A model generated the notes under the pieces. It was not told the DNA's origin. It was given only the letters and a program-made list of their open reading frames with translations, and made no database searches. From contig CANGME010000001.1 in the NCBI GenBank assembly GCA_947455145.1, forward strand, positions 62,001 through 126,000: DNA of 64,000 bases. Direction: 5' to 3'. This document shows, one piece after another, positions 36,930-45,621 of the stretch; position 1 is the stretch's first letter, and every line of letters begins with the position of its first letter. Origin of the DNA: Comamonadaceae bacterium (GTDB lineage Bacteria; Pseudomonadota; Gammaproteobacteria; Burkholderiales; Burkholderiaceae_C). Both the position numbers and the translations under genes were made by a program.

Positions 36930-37919
36930 CTAGCGCACGAGCCGAAGTTCTGGCTGGCCACCCGATGCGCCAATGCCGTTCACCCCGCCTTTGACAAAAT
37001 CAACCACCCATACATTGGCACTACTGCCACTCAGGTACTGGGTTCCCGTGATGTACCAATTGCTTCGGGTGAGCGAAAACCAGTTCAGATCGATAGCAAA
37101 CAACGGGTTGCTTGAGCCATAGTTCAGCAAGCTTTGAAGCTCGGTGGGCGTGGGCAGACGCCAATCGGCAAAACCACACAGGCTAGAAGTGTTGGCCGCG
37201 TCGCGGTAGCCTACCGCTTCTATATTTTGAGAGTTACCGGGCAATGCCATAAGGGTGGTACTTGCTCGCTGCCAAATCAAGCCAGTTACGTTGTCTTTGA
37301 CACAGTCGGCTCCAGAAAAGCTGTAACTGGATCCCAACAAACCATCTGTGCTGTCAGATTTGTCTACATCGCGCCCCAGCATTCCGTCTTGTTGCGCATT
37401 AAGCGCAATAGCTGCTGCACTGGAACAGCTAATTAATATATCGCTGCCAGCGCCGTAACATTGGTTAGCGCTTATCCCTGTGTCTGTTAACGGAATACCC
37501 GATGCGGTGATGGTCACAGTTTGCTGCCCAATCCACCACCCCCCATTGGCTAGCGTGTTGTTGTTGATAACGGCCGCAGCTGCACCCAGAGTCACGCCGG
37601 GAGTGCAGGTCACCAAAAACCCGAGAGCGGTGGCATTGGTTGGGCTGTCACAGGTGCCACCAGACAATGCAACAATAGACGTCAGAGGAATGTCAGTTCC
37701 CGCCACTGTGAATTGAGTGGACACCCCCGCTTGAGCAGACGTGGGTGTGATCGATGTGATCACTGGAACTGCGCCGAGGGTGCTTCCACCCGTGCTTGTC
37801 GGTGTGCGGGTGACGGTAGTCGTCCCGCCGCCGCCGCAAGCCATCAGCGTCAAGGTCGATACCAATAACGCCGTGATCACGCGCAACGTGCTTAATTTGG
37901 GGTTGGAGTTTCTATGCAT
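36930..37919 (-). CDS. DUF1566 (Lcl C-terminal) domain lipoprotein with IPT-like region
   Basis: About 329 residues. A lipobox (LVSTLTLMAC) is followed by a GGGGTTT linker, an IPT/Ig-like segment (VPVITSITPTSAQAGVSTQFTVAGTDI) and a C-terminal DUF1566 module (VTGLIWQRAS, GFADWRLPTPTELQSLLNYG, LRLVR). The ATG at 37919 has AAAGGTG six bases upstream and is preferred to the GTG at 37928. Transcribed before the shorter DUF1566 gene with a 38-bp gap, so the two probably form an operon of cell-surface proteins. Confidence 0.8.
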   Translation of the reverse strand: MHRNSNPKLSTLRVITALLVSTLTLMACGGGGTTTVTRTPTSTGGSTLGAVPVITSITPTSAQAGVSTQFTVAGTDIPLTSIVALSGGTCDSPTNATALGFLVTCTPGVTLGAAAAVINNNTLANGGWWIGQQTVTITASGIPLTDTGISANQCYGAGSDILISCSSAAAIALNAQQDGMLGRDVDKSDSTDGLLGSSYSFSGADCVKDNVTGLIWQRASTTLMALPGNSQNIEAVGYRDAANTSSLCGFADWRLPTPTELQSLLNYGSSNPLFAIDLNWFSLTRSNWYITGTQYLSGSSANVWVVDFVKGGVNGIGASGGQPELRLVR

Positions 37920-37958
37920 AGAGATCACCTTTTAGAGCACGCAGTTTACTTGGAATCA

Positions 37959-38504
37959 TTACAACTCCCACTCCCACCACTGCCCCCACTCGGGCGTCGC
38001 TTTAGGCCACTGATCGGCCCGCTCAACACGCGTCAAACCCTGCGCCAGCAAGGTCATGGTCCGCGCTACGCCTGCGTGGGTGATCCAGACACTAGGCCCT
38101 GCGTGTCTCAAGGCGTCAGCACGAGCCGAGGCCACACGCTGCATGAACTCGCCCACGCTCTCTTGCCCGCCAAAGCGCCAGGTACTGAAGTTGGCCATCC
38201 AATGGTCGAAGTCATGCTTCGGAATAGCGTCCCAACGCACGCCTTCCCAGCAACCAAAATTCATTTCGCCTAGGCGGGAATCAGTCGTGGCTTGCAAGTC
38301 AGGGCGCAGGGTTTGCAAAGCTTGCGCCAGCTGAGTGCAGCGTTGCAGGGGTGAGGTCATCACTCGCACGCCCTGCGGCAAGACCTGCGCCAGAGCTTGC
38401 GCACTGGCCTGCGTCGCCTCGGCATCAGCCGCCATGTCGGTAGCACCATAGCAAATGCCGGGCTCAATCAAGGGCCGCGCGTGGCGAACAAGCCATAGCT
38501 TCAT
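37959..38504 (-). CDS. cobC: Alpha-ribazole phosphatase-like histidine phosphatase
   Basis: About 181 residues. The RHG motif LVRHARP, LGEMNFGCWEG and WITHAGVARTM define the histidine phosphatase superfamily. As the last gene of the B12 run and 10 bp after cobS, it is probably the phosphatase acting on alpha-ribazole 5'-phosphate or adenosylcobalamin 5'-phosphate. I start it at the ATG at 38504, where family homology begins. Confidence 0.85.
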   Translation of the reverse strand: MKLWLVRHARPLIEPGICYGATDMAADAEATQASAQALAQVLPQGVRVMTSPLQRCTQLAQALQTLRPDLQATTDSRLGEMNFGCWEGVRWDAIPKHDFDHWMANFSTWRFGGQESVGEFMQRVASARADALRHAGPSVWITHAGVARTMTLLAQGLTRVERADQWPKATPEWGQWWEWEL

Positions 38505-38514
38505 AGCCACAAAC

Positions 38515-39312
38515 TCATAAGGACAGTGCCAGCCCGAGGTAAAACGCCAGCTCGCACACCTGTTGCGTCGCACCCAGGCAATCGCCCGTGAAGCCCTGCA
38601 AGCGGCGCTCCAACAGCCGCCACATCGCCAAGAACGCCAAGCCTGACGCCAATAATGGCCACAGCCACAACACACCGTCAAAGACCCATTGCACCAGCGC
38701 CAGCGCACCCAGCAGCCAGACCCCGGCCACGATCAAGCTGGGTGTGCTGATCTGCTCCGCCAGCGGTTTGGATTTTGTGTTGATCGCGTCCCCAACGTAA
38801 GGCAAGACGCGAATCAGCATCAAGGGCCAAACGCGTGAACTCACGTGCGCCACCAGCAAAGCTGCGCACACCAAGCCCGTATCCACGCTGTCCAGCAGGC
38901 TCAGCAGTGCCACCTTCATCAGCAGTGCCAACACCAAGGCCAACACACCGAACGCCCCCACGCGCGAGTCCTTCATGATCTCCAGCGCCCGCACCCGCTC
39001 ATGCGACCCACCCAGCCCATCGGCCACGTCAGCCAGGCCGTCTTCATGTAAAGCCCCAGTGAGTAAAACTGTCAAACCCGTGCTGACCACAGCTGCCACC
39101 AGCGCGGCCCCAGGCACGTCAGGCAAGAGCACGCGCAGGCCCGCGAAACTCAATGCAGCGACTACACCCACCAACCAACCCACACCCGGGAAATGCGCGG
39201 TACTGGCGCGCATCAATTCAGGGCTGTACCCCACCCAAGCGGCCATCCGCCCGGTGACCGGGATGCGGGTGAAAAATTGCAGCGCCAGCAGGATGTGCCG
39301 AATAAAGTTCAT
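38515..39312 (-). CDS. cobS: Adenosylcobinamide-GDP ribazoletransferase (cobalamin synthase)
   Basis: A 265-residue polytopic inner-membrane enzyme joining adenosylcobinamide-GDP with alpha-ribazole (phosphate). It begins with ALQFFTRIPV and has the acidic motif LHEDGLADVADGLGG followed by IMKDSRVGAFG, both diagnostic. It lies between cobT and cobC. Confidence 0.95.
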   Translation of the reverse strand: MNFIRHILLALQFFTRIPVTGRMAAWVGYSPELMRASTAHFPGVGWLVGVVAALSFAGLRVLLPDVPGAALVAAVVSTGLTVLLTGALHEDGLADVADGLGGSHERVRALEIMKDSRVGAFGVLALVLALLMKVALLSLLDSVDTGLVCAALLVAHVSSRVWPLMLIRVLPYVGDAINTKSKPLAEQISTPSLIVAGVWLLGALALVQWVFDGVLWLWPLLASGLAFLAMWRLLERRLQGFTGDCLGATQQVCELAFYLGLALSL

Positions 39313-39340
39313 TGTGACTACGTGGGTTGATCAGTGGCCA

Positions 39341-40384
39341 TCAGCCCGCCGATTTTTCAGACACACCGGCCGACTCAAAACTGGCCATCTCGCGCAGCAT
39401 GCGGCAGGCCGACTCCAGCAAAGGCCAGGCCAGCGCCGCGCCCGAGCCCTCCCCTAAGCGCAGGCCCAAGTCCAGCAGCGGCTGCGCACCCAGGTGTTGC
39501 AGCATCAGGGCGTGGCCTAATTCCCCCGAGCGGTGGGCAAACACGCAGCGCTGCAAGACCTGCGGCTGTAGGGCATGGGCCACAAGCACCGCCGAGCTGG
39601 CGATGAAGCCATCCACCACAATCACACGTCGCTCCTGCGCGGCCTGTAGCACCGCACCCAGCAAGGTGGCAATCTCAAAACCGCCAAAGGCCGCCAGCGC
39701 TTGCAAAGGCTGCGTCGCATCCGCATGGCGTTGCAACACCTCGCGCAGCACAGCGGTCTTGCGCTCTACCGCAGCGGCGTCCAGCCCCGTGCCCGCACCC
39801 GTGCACAGCGCAATGTCTTGCCCGCTCAAGCGTGCCAGCAGCATGGAGGCCGCCGATGTGTTGCCAATGCCCATCTCGCCCAACAGCACGGCATTGCCCG
39901 GCAGCTTCTTCACCAGTTCTTGCCCGTTCTTGATGGCCTGTTGGCACTGGTCATCCGTCATCGCGGGGCCGCTGAAAGAGTCCGCCGTGCCCGGTGCAAT
40001 CTTGAGATTTACCAGCCCGGCGCGCGGCGCAAAGTCATGCCGCACGCCGCAGTCCACCACGGTGAGAGCTATGCCGTGCTGGCGCGCAATCACGCTGACA
40101 CACGCCCCTCCAGCCAAAAAGTTCTCCACCATCTGCCAGGTCACGTCACTCGGGTAAGCCGAAACACCCCGCGCCGTCAGACCGTGGTCACCGGCACACA
40201 CCAACATTTGCGGGGTGTGCAACTCGGGCGACTCGGTGTTCAAAATTTGCCCCAGTTGCAAGGCCAAGCTCTCCAGGCGACCGAGTGAGCCCAGGGGTTT
40301 GGTTTTTTTATCGATCTTGTGCTGTAGCGCTTGGGTTAGCGTGGATTTACTGATGTCGGCCAGCGGAGCTAGTGTGAAATTCAT
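39341..40384 (-). CDS. cobT: Nicotinate-nucleotide-dimethylbenzimidazole phosphoribosyltransferase
   Basis: A 347-residue enzyme activating dimethylbenzimidazole for the lower ligand. It shows LVCAGDHGLTARGVSAYP, LLGEMGIGNTSAASMLLARL, and the catalytic C-terminal region LGLRLGEGSGAALAWPLLESA. It is consistent with bluB in the same operon, which provides the base. Confidence 0.96.
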   Translation of the reverse strand: MNFTLAPLADISKSTLTQALQHKIDKKTKPLGSLGRLESLALQLGQILNTESPELHTPQMLVCAGDHGLTARGVSAYPSDVTWQMVENFLAGGACVSVIARQHGIALTVVDCGVRHDFAPRAGLVNLKIAPGTADSFSGPAMTDDQCQQAIKNGQELVKKLPGNAVLLGEMGIGNTSAASMLLARLSGQDIALCTGAGTGLDAAAVERKTAVLREVLQRHADATQPLQALAAFGGFEIATLLGAVLQAAQERRVIVVDGFIASSAVLVAHALQPQVLQRCVFAHRSGELGHALMLQHLGAQPLLDLGLRLGEGSGAALAWPLLESACRMLREMASFESAGVSEKSAG

Positions 40385-40417
40385 GGGGAACCTTGTTGTT
40401 CTGGAGATGGAGAAATA

Positions 40418-41905
40418 TTAATCAACGGACTGTTCAATCAAGCCCGTCAACACACCCGGCTCAAAATGCCGCTCAATGTAATCGGCCATGCCCTCAAACA
40501 CCGCGTCCAGCGTCGGCACCTGCGCTGCACCGTGCTGACCAAACAAGGCCTGCAACACAGCAGCATCTTCAAACAATCCGTGCAGGTACAGGCCCAGCAC
40601 ATTGCCAGCAGCGTTCTGCCAAGCCAAGCCATCCGGCATGAGCGCGCGCGCCACGTCGCCCGCAGCCGCCATGGCCGGGTGCTGCGCGGTCTGGCCGTGG
40701 TGAATCTCGTAGCCCTGCACCTTCACGCCGGACAGGGCCGACCAAGGGCCAGCCACGTCGTTAAAGCAGGCCGTGCGGCGCTGCACCGTCTTGTCGGCCT
40801 CAAACACCGTCACCAGCGGCAACAGCCCCAGGCCCGGCGCGTTGCCCAGGTAGGCGTGCTCAATGCCGTGGAGATCAATCAGCGCCTCGCCCAACATCTG
40901 CAGGCCACCGCAGATGCCCAGCACGGCCCCGCCCCTGTTCGCATGCGCTGCAACGGCGCGATCCAGCCCCTGCTCGCGCAGCCAAGCCAAGTCGCCACTG
41001 GTGTGCTTGGAGCCGGGCAGGATGACCCAGTCTGCGCCGGTCAACTCAGCCGCGCTGCGCACCCACTTCAGGCGCACGCCGGGGATATTTTTGAGCGCTT
41101 GAAATTCATCGAGGTTGCTGATTCGGGGATAGACGACCACCGCCACAATGAGAGTGATGGCGCTGCCGCCCGAAGTGCTTCGTTCATCGAACACACCGTC
41201 TTCTTCCGGCAAACCGTGCTGCCACCACATGGGCAGCGTCGCCACAGTGGGTATGCCGGTCAGGTCTTGCAGCATCTGCGGCGCGGGGGCCAATAAAGCG
41301 GCATCACCGCGAAATTTGTTCAGCACGAAACCACGAATCAAACCCCGATCCGCCTCGGGCAACAGCGCCCATGTGCCGTAGAGGTGGGCAAACGCCCCGC
41401 CCCGGTCAATGTCGGTCACCAACAGACAGTGCGCCTGGGCATGGCGCGCCACGCGCAGGTTGACGATGTCACTGCTTGAGAGGTTGATCTCCGCCGGTGA
41501 CCCAGCCCCCTCAATCACCACCACGTCGTTCTCGGCCATCAAGGCGTCCAGCGACTGGGCCACCACTGGCCACACCGCCTCGCTGCGCTCACGCCAAGGC
41601 ATGCGCGTAAGCTCGGCATTGACCTGCCCCAACAAGATTGCTTGGCTGTGCGTGTCACGCTCGGGCTTGAGCAGCAGCGGGTTCATGCGGACTTCAGGCA
41701 CAACGTTAGCGGCCAAAGCTTGAAAATACTGTGCGCTGCCGATCTCACCGCCCTCCACCACCCTGGCGTTATTGCTCATGTTCTGGGCTTTGAAAGGCGC
41801 GACTTTTAAGCCTTGGCGCGCGTAGTAACGGCACAGCGCTGTGGCCAGCCAGCTCTTGCCCGCGCCACTGGTGGTGCCAAGTACCATGACGCATTTAGCG
41901 GTCAT
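40418..41905 (-). CDS. cobQ: Cobyric acid synthase
   Basis: About 495 residues. An N-terminal BioD-like ATPase (VMVLGTTSGAGKSWLATALCRYY) and a C-terminal triad amidotransferase with the nucleophile in VLGICGGLQMLG. It amidates four side chains of adenosylcobyrinic acid a,c-diamide. The ATG at 41905 has GGAG eight bases upstream and overlaps the end of cobD by 11 bp. Confidence 0.95.
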   Translation of the reverse strand: MTAKCVMVLGTTSGAGKSWLATALCRYYARQGLKVAPFKAQNMSNNARVVEGGEIGSAQYFQALAANVVPEVRMNPLLLKPERDTHSQAILLGQVNAELTRMPWRERSEAVWPVVAQSLDALMAENDVVVIEGAGSPAEINLSSSDIVNLRVARHAQAHCLLVTDIDRGGAFAHLYGTWALLPEADRGLIRGFVLNKFRGDAALLAPAPQMLQDLTGIPTVATLPMWWQHGLPEEDGVFDERSTSGGSAITLIVAVVVYPRISNLDEFQALKNIPGVRLKWVRSAAELTGADWVILPGSKHTSGDLAWLREQGLDRAVAAHANRGGAVLGICGGLQMLGEALIDLHGIEHAYLGNAPGLGLLPLVTVFEADKTVQRRTACFNDVAGPWSALSGVKVQGYEIHHGQTAQHPAMAAAGDVARALMPDGLAWQNAAGNVLGLYLHGLFEDAAVLQALFGQHGAAQVPTLDAVFEGMADYIERHFEPGVLTGLIEQSVD

Positions 41906-43001
41906 TGATGAAACTCCCATAAGTCTTGACGGTTTGGAGCGGTATTGAGTTGTGCAAACCGGATTCCAACACCACCTTCAACGCCTCCTGCACCGCCGGT
42001 GGCTGCACGCTCAGGCGGACATGGCCGAGCAGGCCGAAGGATGCCGTGTCGCGCAGCTTGACGCCTTCTGCGCGCACGGCGTTCAAATCAAGCGCATGGG
42101 GCGGTCGGGCGCAGAAGAAATTGGCCACGCTGGGCAGGCAAGTCCAGCCCAGGTCGTTCAACATGCTCGTTTGCATGGTCTTCCACGCTCGCAGCGTGTG
42201 CAGGCTGTGCGCCAGCCAGGCTTGCACCTCGGGCTGGACCCAGGCCTGTAGCAGGGCTACACCGTGCGCGCCCAGCGGCCATGAGGGGCACAGACGCTCT
42301 AGGGTGGCGACCATCTGCTCTGAGTCCAGCGGCGCGATGACGTAGGCCGCGCGCACGCCGGTCAAGCCCAGGGCTTTGTTGGGCGACCACAGTTGCCAGA
42401 CCTGTTGCAGAGCCTCGGGCGACAGGGCCAATTCACCTTCCAGGCGCAAGGGCTCGTAAGCGCGGTCTAGCACGACCACTGCGTCGTCATGCCCGCGAAA
42501 ACCAGCAGCCTCGTCATTCCCGCGCAGGCGGGAATCCAGTAGGGCCAAGTCAGCTTGCGGCGCACCCAGTGGGCTGGAGGGGTCGCAGCACCAGCGCAAG
42601 GAGGCCGTCTGTGGCTGCGTGGTCGGCGTCAAACCCCAGGCCTGCGCGGCGTGGGTGTAGTCGCCATAGCCGTGCGGCGGCAGCGCGACGGTGCTCCCAC
42701 CCGCATGTCCACCTTGTTGCGCCACCGCCGCGCTGATGCGAAAGATGAACTCACTGGCACTGCCCGCCAACAGAATGCGTTCACTTGAGACGCCATGCCG
42801 ATGAGCGAGCTGCTCACGCAGGGCGGTGTAGCTGGCGTCGGGGTAGCGAGTGGCGTCGGCCTGCTGCACGGCCAAGAGCGCGGCTGGGCACGGGCCGCAG
42901 GCGTTGGCGTTGCTTGAGAAGTCATGCAGCGGCACGCCCAGGGCGTCGGGGCCGCCGTGTTGACGTGTGAACGTCATGGATGGCGATTGATTTGAACTCA
43001 T
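41895..43001 (-). CDS. cobD: Threonine-phosphate decarboxylase-like aminotransferase of B12 synthesis
   Basis: About 368 residues (CobD in Salmonella naming, CobC in Pseudomonas naming). It supplies aminopropanol phosphate for the nucleotide arm. It has HDFSSNANACGPCPAAL at the start, the PLP lysine in WSPNKALGLTGVRAAY and a late FFCARPPH block. The ATG at 43001 overlaps the cbiB stop by four bases. Residues about 154-172 (LLDSRLRGNDEAAGFRGHDD) are encoded by a family B palindromic repeat and a half copy, inserted just before the conserved VVVLDRAYEPL strand that would hold the PLP aspartate. Confidence 0.9.
   Translation of the reverse strand: MSSNQSPSMTFTRQHGGPDALGVPLHDFSSNANACGPCPAALLAVQQADATRYPDASYTALREQLAHRHGVSSERILLAGSASEFIFRISAAVAQQGGHAGGSTVALPPHGYGDYTHAAQAWGLTPTTQPQTASLRWCCDPSSPLGAPQADLALLDSRLRGNDEAAGFRGHDDAVVVLDRAYEPLRLEGELALSPEALQQVWQLWSPNKALGLTGVRAAYVIAPLDSEQMVATLERLCPSWPLGAHGVALLQAWVQPEVQAWLAHSLHTLRAWKTMQTSMLNDLGWTCLPSVANFFCARPPHALDLNAVRAEGVKLRDTASFGLLGHVRLSVQPPAVQEALKVVLESGLHNSIPLQTVKTYGSFINDR
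42485..42539. repeat. Palindromic repeat, family B, in frame inside cobD
   Basis: A full copy (CGTCATTCCCGCGCAGGCGG onward, 42512-42539) and a half copy (42485-42507, GTCATGCCCGCG) sit side by side within the cobD coding sequence and keep the frame. Confidence 0.85.
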
Positions 43002-43963
43002 GAAGCCCTCATACATGCTATTGAATAAATAGCTGGTCCTGCTATTAAAAAAAGGGCTACAACCGTTTTTGATGCTGAATTAACGGCCAAAAATGTATCT
43101 ATCTCATTTGGCATGCGCCCTGCTGCATGCAAGACATACGCACCCGGTTTGCCCAAGCGCACACCCAAACCCAGCGCCATGGCGGCCATGGGCCAGCCGC
43201 TGTTGGGCGATGGGGTGCGGCGCGCTTCTTGGCATAGCATTTTGAAAGACCCGCCGCCACCCAGCATGAACAGCAGCCCCGCCGTGAGCCGCGCGGGCAA
43301 CCACGACAGCACGTCGTCCGCCCGCGCGGCCCATTTGCCCGCCCACTCCCAGCGCCCACGGTAGCCCCACATGGCGTCTGCCGTGTTGGCAAAGCGGTAC
43401 ACCGCCGCGCCGGGAAAACCGAGCAGCACAAACCAAAAGATGGGGGCCACAACCGAGTCGTTGAGGTTTTCGGCCAGGGTTTCAATCGCGCTTTCACGCA
43501 CCTCTGTGGCGCTCAGCGCCGAGACATCACGGCTCACCAACCAGGCCAGGCGCTGGCGTCCCGCATCGAGCGACTCTGCCAGGGCGGCTTCCACCGCCAA
43601 CACCTCCCGGCGCAGCATGCGCCAGGCCAGCAGGGGTTTGAGCAGAAAGGCCAACACCACGGTGGCCCACACGGCGGGCAGTTCATGCAGTGCAACGTGC
43701 TGCGCGGCCCAGGCCAGACCCCCCACTCCGCTGGCCCCCAGCAGCCAGACCGCAGCGCCCGCTGTGAAGGCCGCAGCAGGCCCTTGCGCCATCAAATGCT
43801 TTTCCCAGAAAGACAAGTAGTGACCCATGCCGACGACGGGGTGGAGCCAGGTCGGTGGTTCGCCGAGCAGTGCGTCAATCACCATCGCCAACAGCAAGGC
43901 TGCGGCCATGACCAGCAAGGCCGTTGAGGGCATGAAGGCGGGCAGCCAGTTGAGCAGGGTCAT
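42998..43963 (-). CDS. cbiB: Adenosylcobinamide-phosphate synthase
   Basis: A 321-residue membrane enzyme joining aminopropanol (phosphate) to adenosylcobyric acid. Visible are DALLGEPPTWLHPVVGMG near the start, SRDVSALSATEVRESAIETLAENLNDSVVAPIFW, and NTADAMWGYRG. The C-terminal end (LAVNSASKTVVALFLIAGPAIYSIACMRAS) overlies an AT-richer stretch at about 43018-43075 that includes GCTATTAAAAAAAGGGCTAC, possibly a degenerate repeat. Stop overlaps cobD by four bases. Confidence 0.93.
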   Translation of the reverse strand: MTLLNWLPAFMPSTALLVMAAALLLAMVIDALLGEPPTWLHPVVGMGHYLSFWEKHLMAQGPAAAFTAGAAVWLLGASGVGGLAWAAQHVALHELPAVWATVVLAFLLKPLLAWRMLRREVLAVEAALAESLDAGRQRLAWLVSRDVSALSATEVRESAIETLAENLNDSVVAPIFWFVLLGFPGAAVYRFANTADAMWGYRGRWEWAGKWAARADDVLSWLPARLTAGLLFMLGGGGSFKMLCQEARRTPSPNSGWPMAAMALGLGVRLGKPGAYVLHAAGRMPNEIDTFLAVNSASKTVVALFLIAGPAIYSIACMRAS

Positions 43964-43966
43964 CGT

Positions 43967-44037
43967 TCGTCATTCCCGCGAAGGCGGAAATCCAGTGACG
44001 GGAAGAGGCTGGATTCCCGCCTGCGCGGGAATGACGT
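43967..44037. repeat. Two inverted family B repeats between cbiB and bluB
   Basis: Copies at 43967-43995 and, in opposite orientation, 44008-44037. The second one encodes the last about 20 residues of BluB (VIPAQAGIQPLPVTGF) and the stop codon lies in the first. Confidence 0.85.
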
Positions 44038-44764
44038 CCGTCTTTGCATTCGATGCAATGACGTCAAGCTGTGCAATCCCCAGCGGCTGATCCCAGGTGT
44101 CTTCAAACAACATCTCACCCAAGGGCGCGCGGCTGGCCCAATGTTCTTGTTGCAGCATGGGTTGTGCGTAGAACTCAGCGACTGGCCCCAGGCACAGCAC
44201 CGCAATTGGTTTGCTGCCCTCGGGCATGGCCAGCAATTTCGCCAATTGTTCGGGGTCAAAAATCGACACCCAACCCATACCCAGCCCTTCAGCGCGCGCG
44301 GCCAACCACAGGTTTTGAATGGCGCAAGCCGCCGAGGCCAAGTCCATCTCCGGCAGGGTGCGGCGGCCAAACACATGGGCTTCGCGCCCCGGCGGCAGCG
44401 CCACCACCAGCAGCTCGGCGGCGTCCAGCACGCCTTGCACTTTAAGCTGCATGAATTCGTCTTCTCGCTCCTTCAAAGCCCGCGCCGTGAGAATGCGTTC
44501 CTGCTCCACCAGCGCATGAATGCCCGTGCGCAGCTCAGTCGAGCGAACGCGAATAAAGCGCCACGGCTGCATGAACCCCACGCTGGGCGCATGGTGCGCC
44601 GCGCGCAAGAGGCGCAGCAAGACCTCATCAGCCACCACGCCCCCGCTGAAATGCCGCATGTCGCGCCGCTCGTGAATGGCCCGGTACACGCCGCTGCGCT
44701 CCTCAGGGCTGAATGCGTGAAGTGGGTCAGCAGGATCGGCAGGATCAACGGGTGAATGGGTCAT
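43970..44764 (-). CDS. bluB: 5,6-Dimethylbenzimidazole synthase
   Basis: About 264 residues. A nitroreductase-fold flavoenzyme that cannibalises FMNH2 with oxygen to form the lower ligand of B12. Conserved parts are VYRAIHERRDMRHF, HHAPSVGFMQPWRFI, and LWLAARAEGLGMGWVSIFDPEQL. The ATG at 44764 is used; it lies just after the cobO stop. Residues from about 243 come from a palindromic repeat, so the C-terminus is lengthened compared with the natural end near IAQLDVIA. Confidence 0.93.
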   Translation of the reverse strand: MTHSPVDPADPADPLHAFSPEERSGVYRAIHERRDMRHFSGGVVADEVLLRLLRAAHHAPSVGFMQPWRFIRVRSTELRTGIHALVEQERILTARALKEREDEFMQLKVQGVLDAAELLVVALPPGREAHVFGRRTLPEMDLASAACAIQNLWLAARAEGLGMGWVSIFDPEQLAKLLAMPEGSKPIAVLCLGPVAEFYAQPMLQQEHWASRAPLGEMLFEDTWDQPLGIAQLDVIASNAKTDVIPAQAGIQPLPVTGFPPSRE

Positions 44765-44766
44765 GC

Positions 44767-45336
44767 TCAATCTTCAATCCCGCGCTGCGCCGGGATACCT
44801 GCGTTGAAGGCGTGCTTGATTTTTGTCATCTCGGTCACGGTATCGGCCAGCTCAATGATCTCGAGCGGGCAACGGCGACCGGTCAGCACTACATGGACAT
44901 GCTTGGGGCGCTCACGCAAGGTGAGCAACACATCGTCCAGCGGCAGCCAGCCGTAGATCAGCGGGTAGGTGATTTCATCCAGCGTCACCATGAACAACTC
45001 GCCGCTTAGGATGGCCGCTCTGGCTTTTTGCCAGCCATCACGCGCCAGTTGCGCCGAGTGTTCGAGGTCTTGGCTCTTCCAACTGAAGCCGTCGCCCAGG
45101 CCCTCGATGGGGATGCCGAGTTGCTCAAACATGCGGTGCTCGCCAAAGCGGGCGGTGGGCACTTTCATGAATTGAAAAATCTTGACGGCCTTGCCACGGC
45201 CATGCGCGCGCAGAGCCAAGCCAAATGCGGCCGTGCTCTTGCCCTTGCCGTCGCCCGTGTTGACGATGACCAGGCCGCGCCGTTCGCCTTCGGCTTTTTC
45301 GTAGGGTTTGACGGCAGGGGGCGTTTCAATTTGCAT
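44767..45336 (-). CDS. cobO: Corrinoid adenosyltransferase (CobO/BtuR type)
   Basis: A 189-residue ATP:cob(I)yrinic acid/cobalamin adenosyltransferase. P loop GDGKGKST at residues 28-35, then [34 protein letters not shown] and [22 protein letters not shown] use the ATG at 45336 with AAGGT upstream; the frame is open much further upstream, but that part is low-complexity and repeat-derived. Confidence 0.95.
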   Translation of the reverse strand: MQIETPPAVKPYEKAEGERRGLVIVNTGDGKGKSTAAFGLALRAHGRGKAVKIFQFMKVPTARFGEHRMFEQLGIPIEGLGDGFSWKSQDLEHSAQLARDGWQKARAAILSGELFMVTLDEITYPLIYGWLPLDDVLLTLRERPKHVHVVLTGRRCPLEIIELADTVTEMTKIKHAFNAGIPAQRGIED

Positions 45337-45403
45337 GTGGGTGACCTTGGGTGAATGGTGATATCGGATATTTTTTTTGATTTGTCGCTTGCGAAAGTGC
45401 TCG

Positions 45404-45455
45404 CCTTCCCCCCCCCCTATCCCCCCGCCCCTTTCCACCCCCGCCGGGGCGGAAA
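45404..45455. other. C-run and GC-rich hairpin between btuD and cobO
   Basis: Runs of nine and six C (plus strand) are followed by an inverted repeat CCCCTTTCC..GGAAAGGGG with a CCGCCGGGG core. The 285-bp gap 45337-45621 is the largest break in the B12 run. The hairpin is on the path from btuD to cobO but has no T run on the minus strand, so it is not a clear terminator. No second cobalamin riboswitch is visible in the gap. Confidence 0.5.
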
Positions 45456-45535
45456 GGGGAGCCTCATTTGACCTCGCGGTTAATTTGGGGCCTGCCTGGG
45501 AGAGGTGTGGGGGACTGTGACGTTCTGTTTTTTCC

Positions 45536-45579
45536 GTCATTTCCGTGAAGGCGGAAATCCAGCCTTCGCGGAAATGACG
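45536..45579. repeat. Palindromic repeat, family B, between btuD and cobO
   Basis: CGTCATTTCCGTGAAGGCGG onward to ATCCAG, followed by the opposite arm CCTTCGCGGAAATGACG. The T for C changes give a variant (TTTCCG instead of TTCCCG) in both arms, which suggests compensatory change that keeps the hairpin. Confidence 0.8.
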
Positions 45580-45621
45580 ACCCTCTGGGAAATGACGATG
45601 TATTGGGTGCATGAAAATTTT

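Noticed and set aside
45337-45612. N-terminal extension of cobO by 92 codons
   Set aside because: The extension is made of repeat-derived and Gly/Pro-rich sequence; CobO homology starts at the ATG at 45336, which has a ribosome binding site.
45337-45621. Possible second cobalamin riboswitch before cobO
   Set aside because: None of the conserved blocks (GCCACTG, GGGAAGG, GGATACCGGCC) is present.
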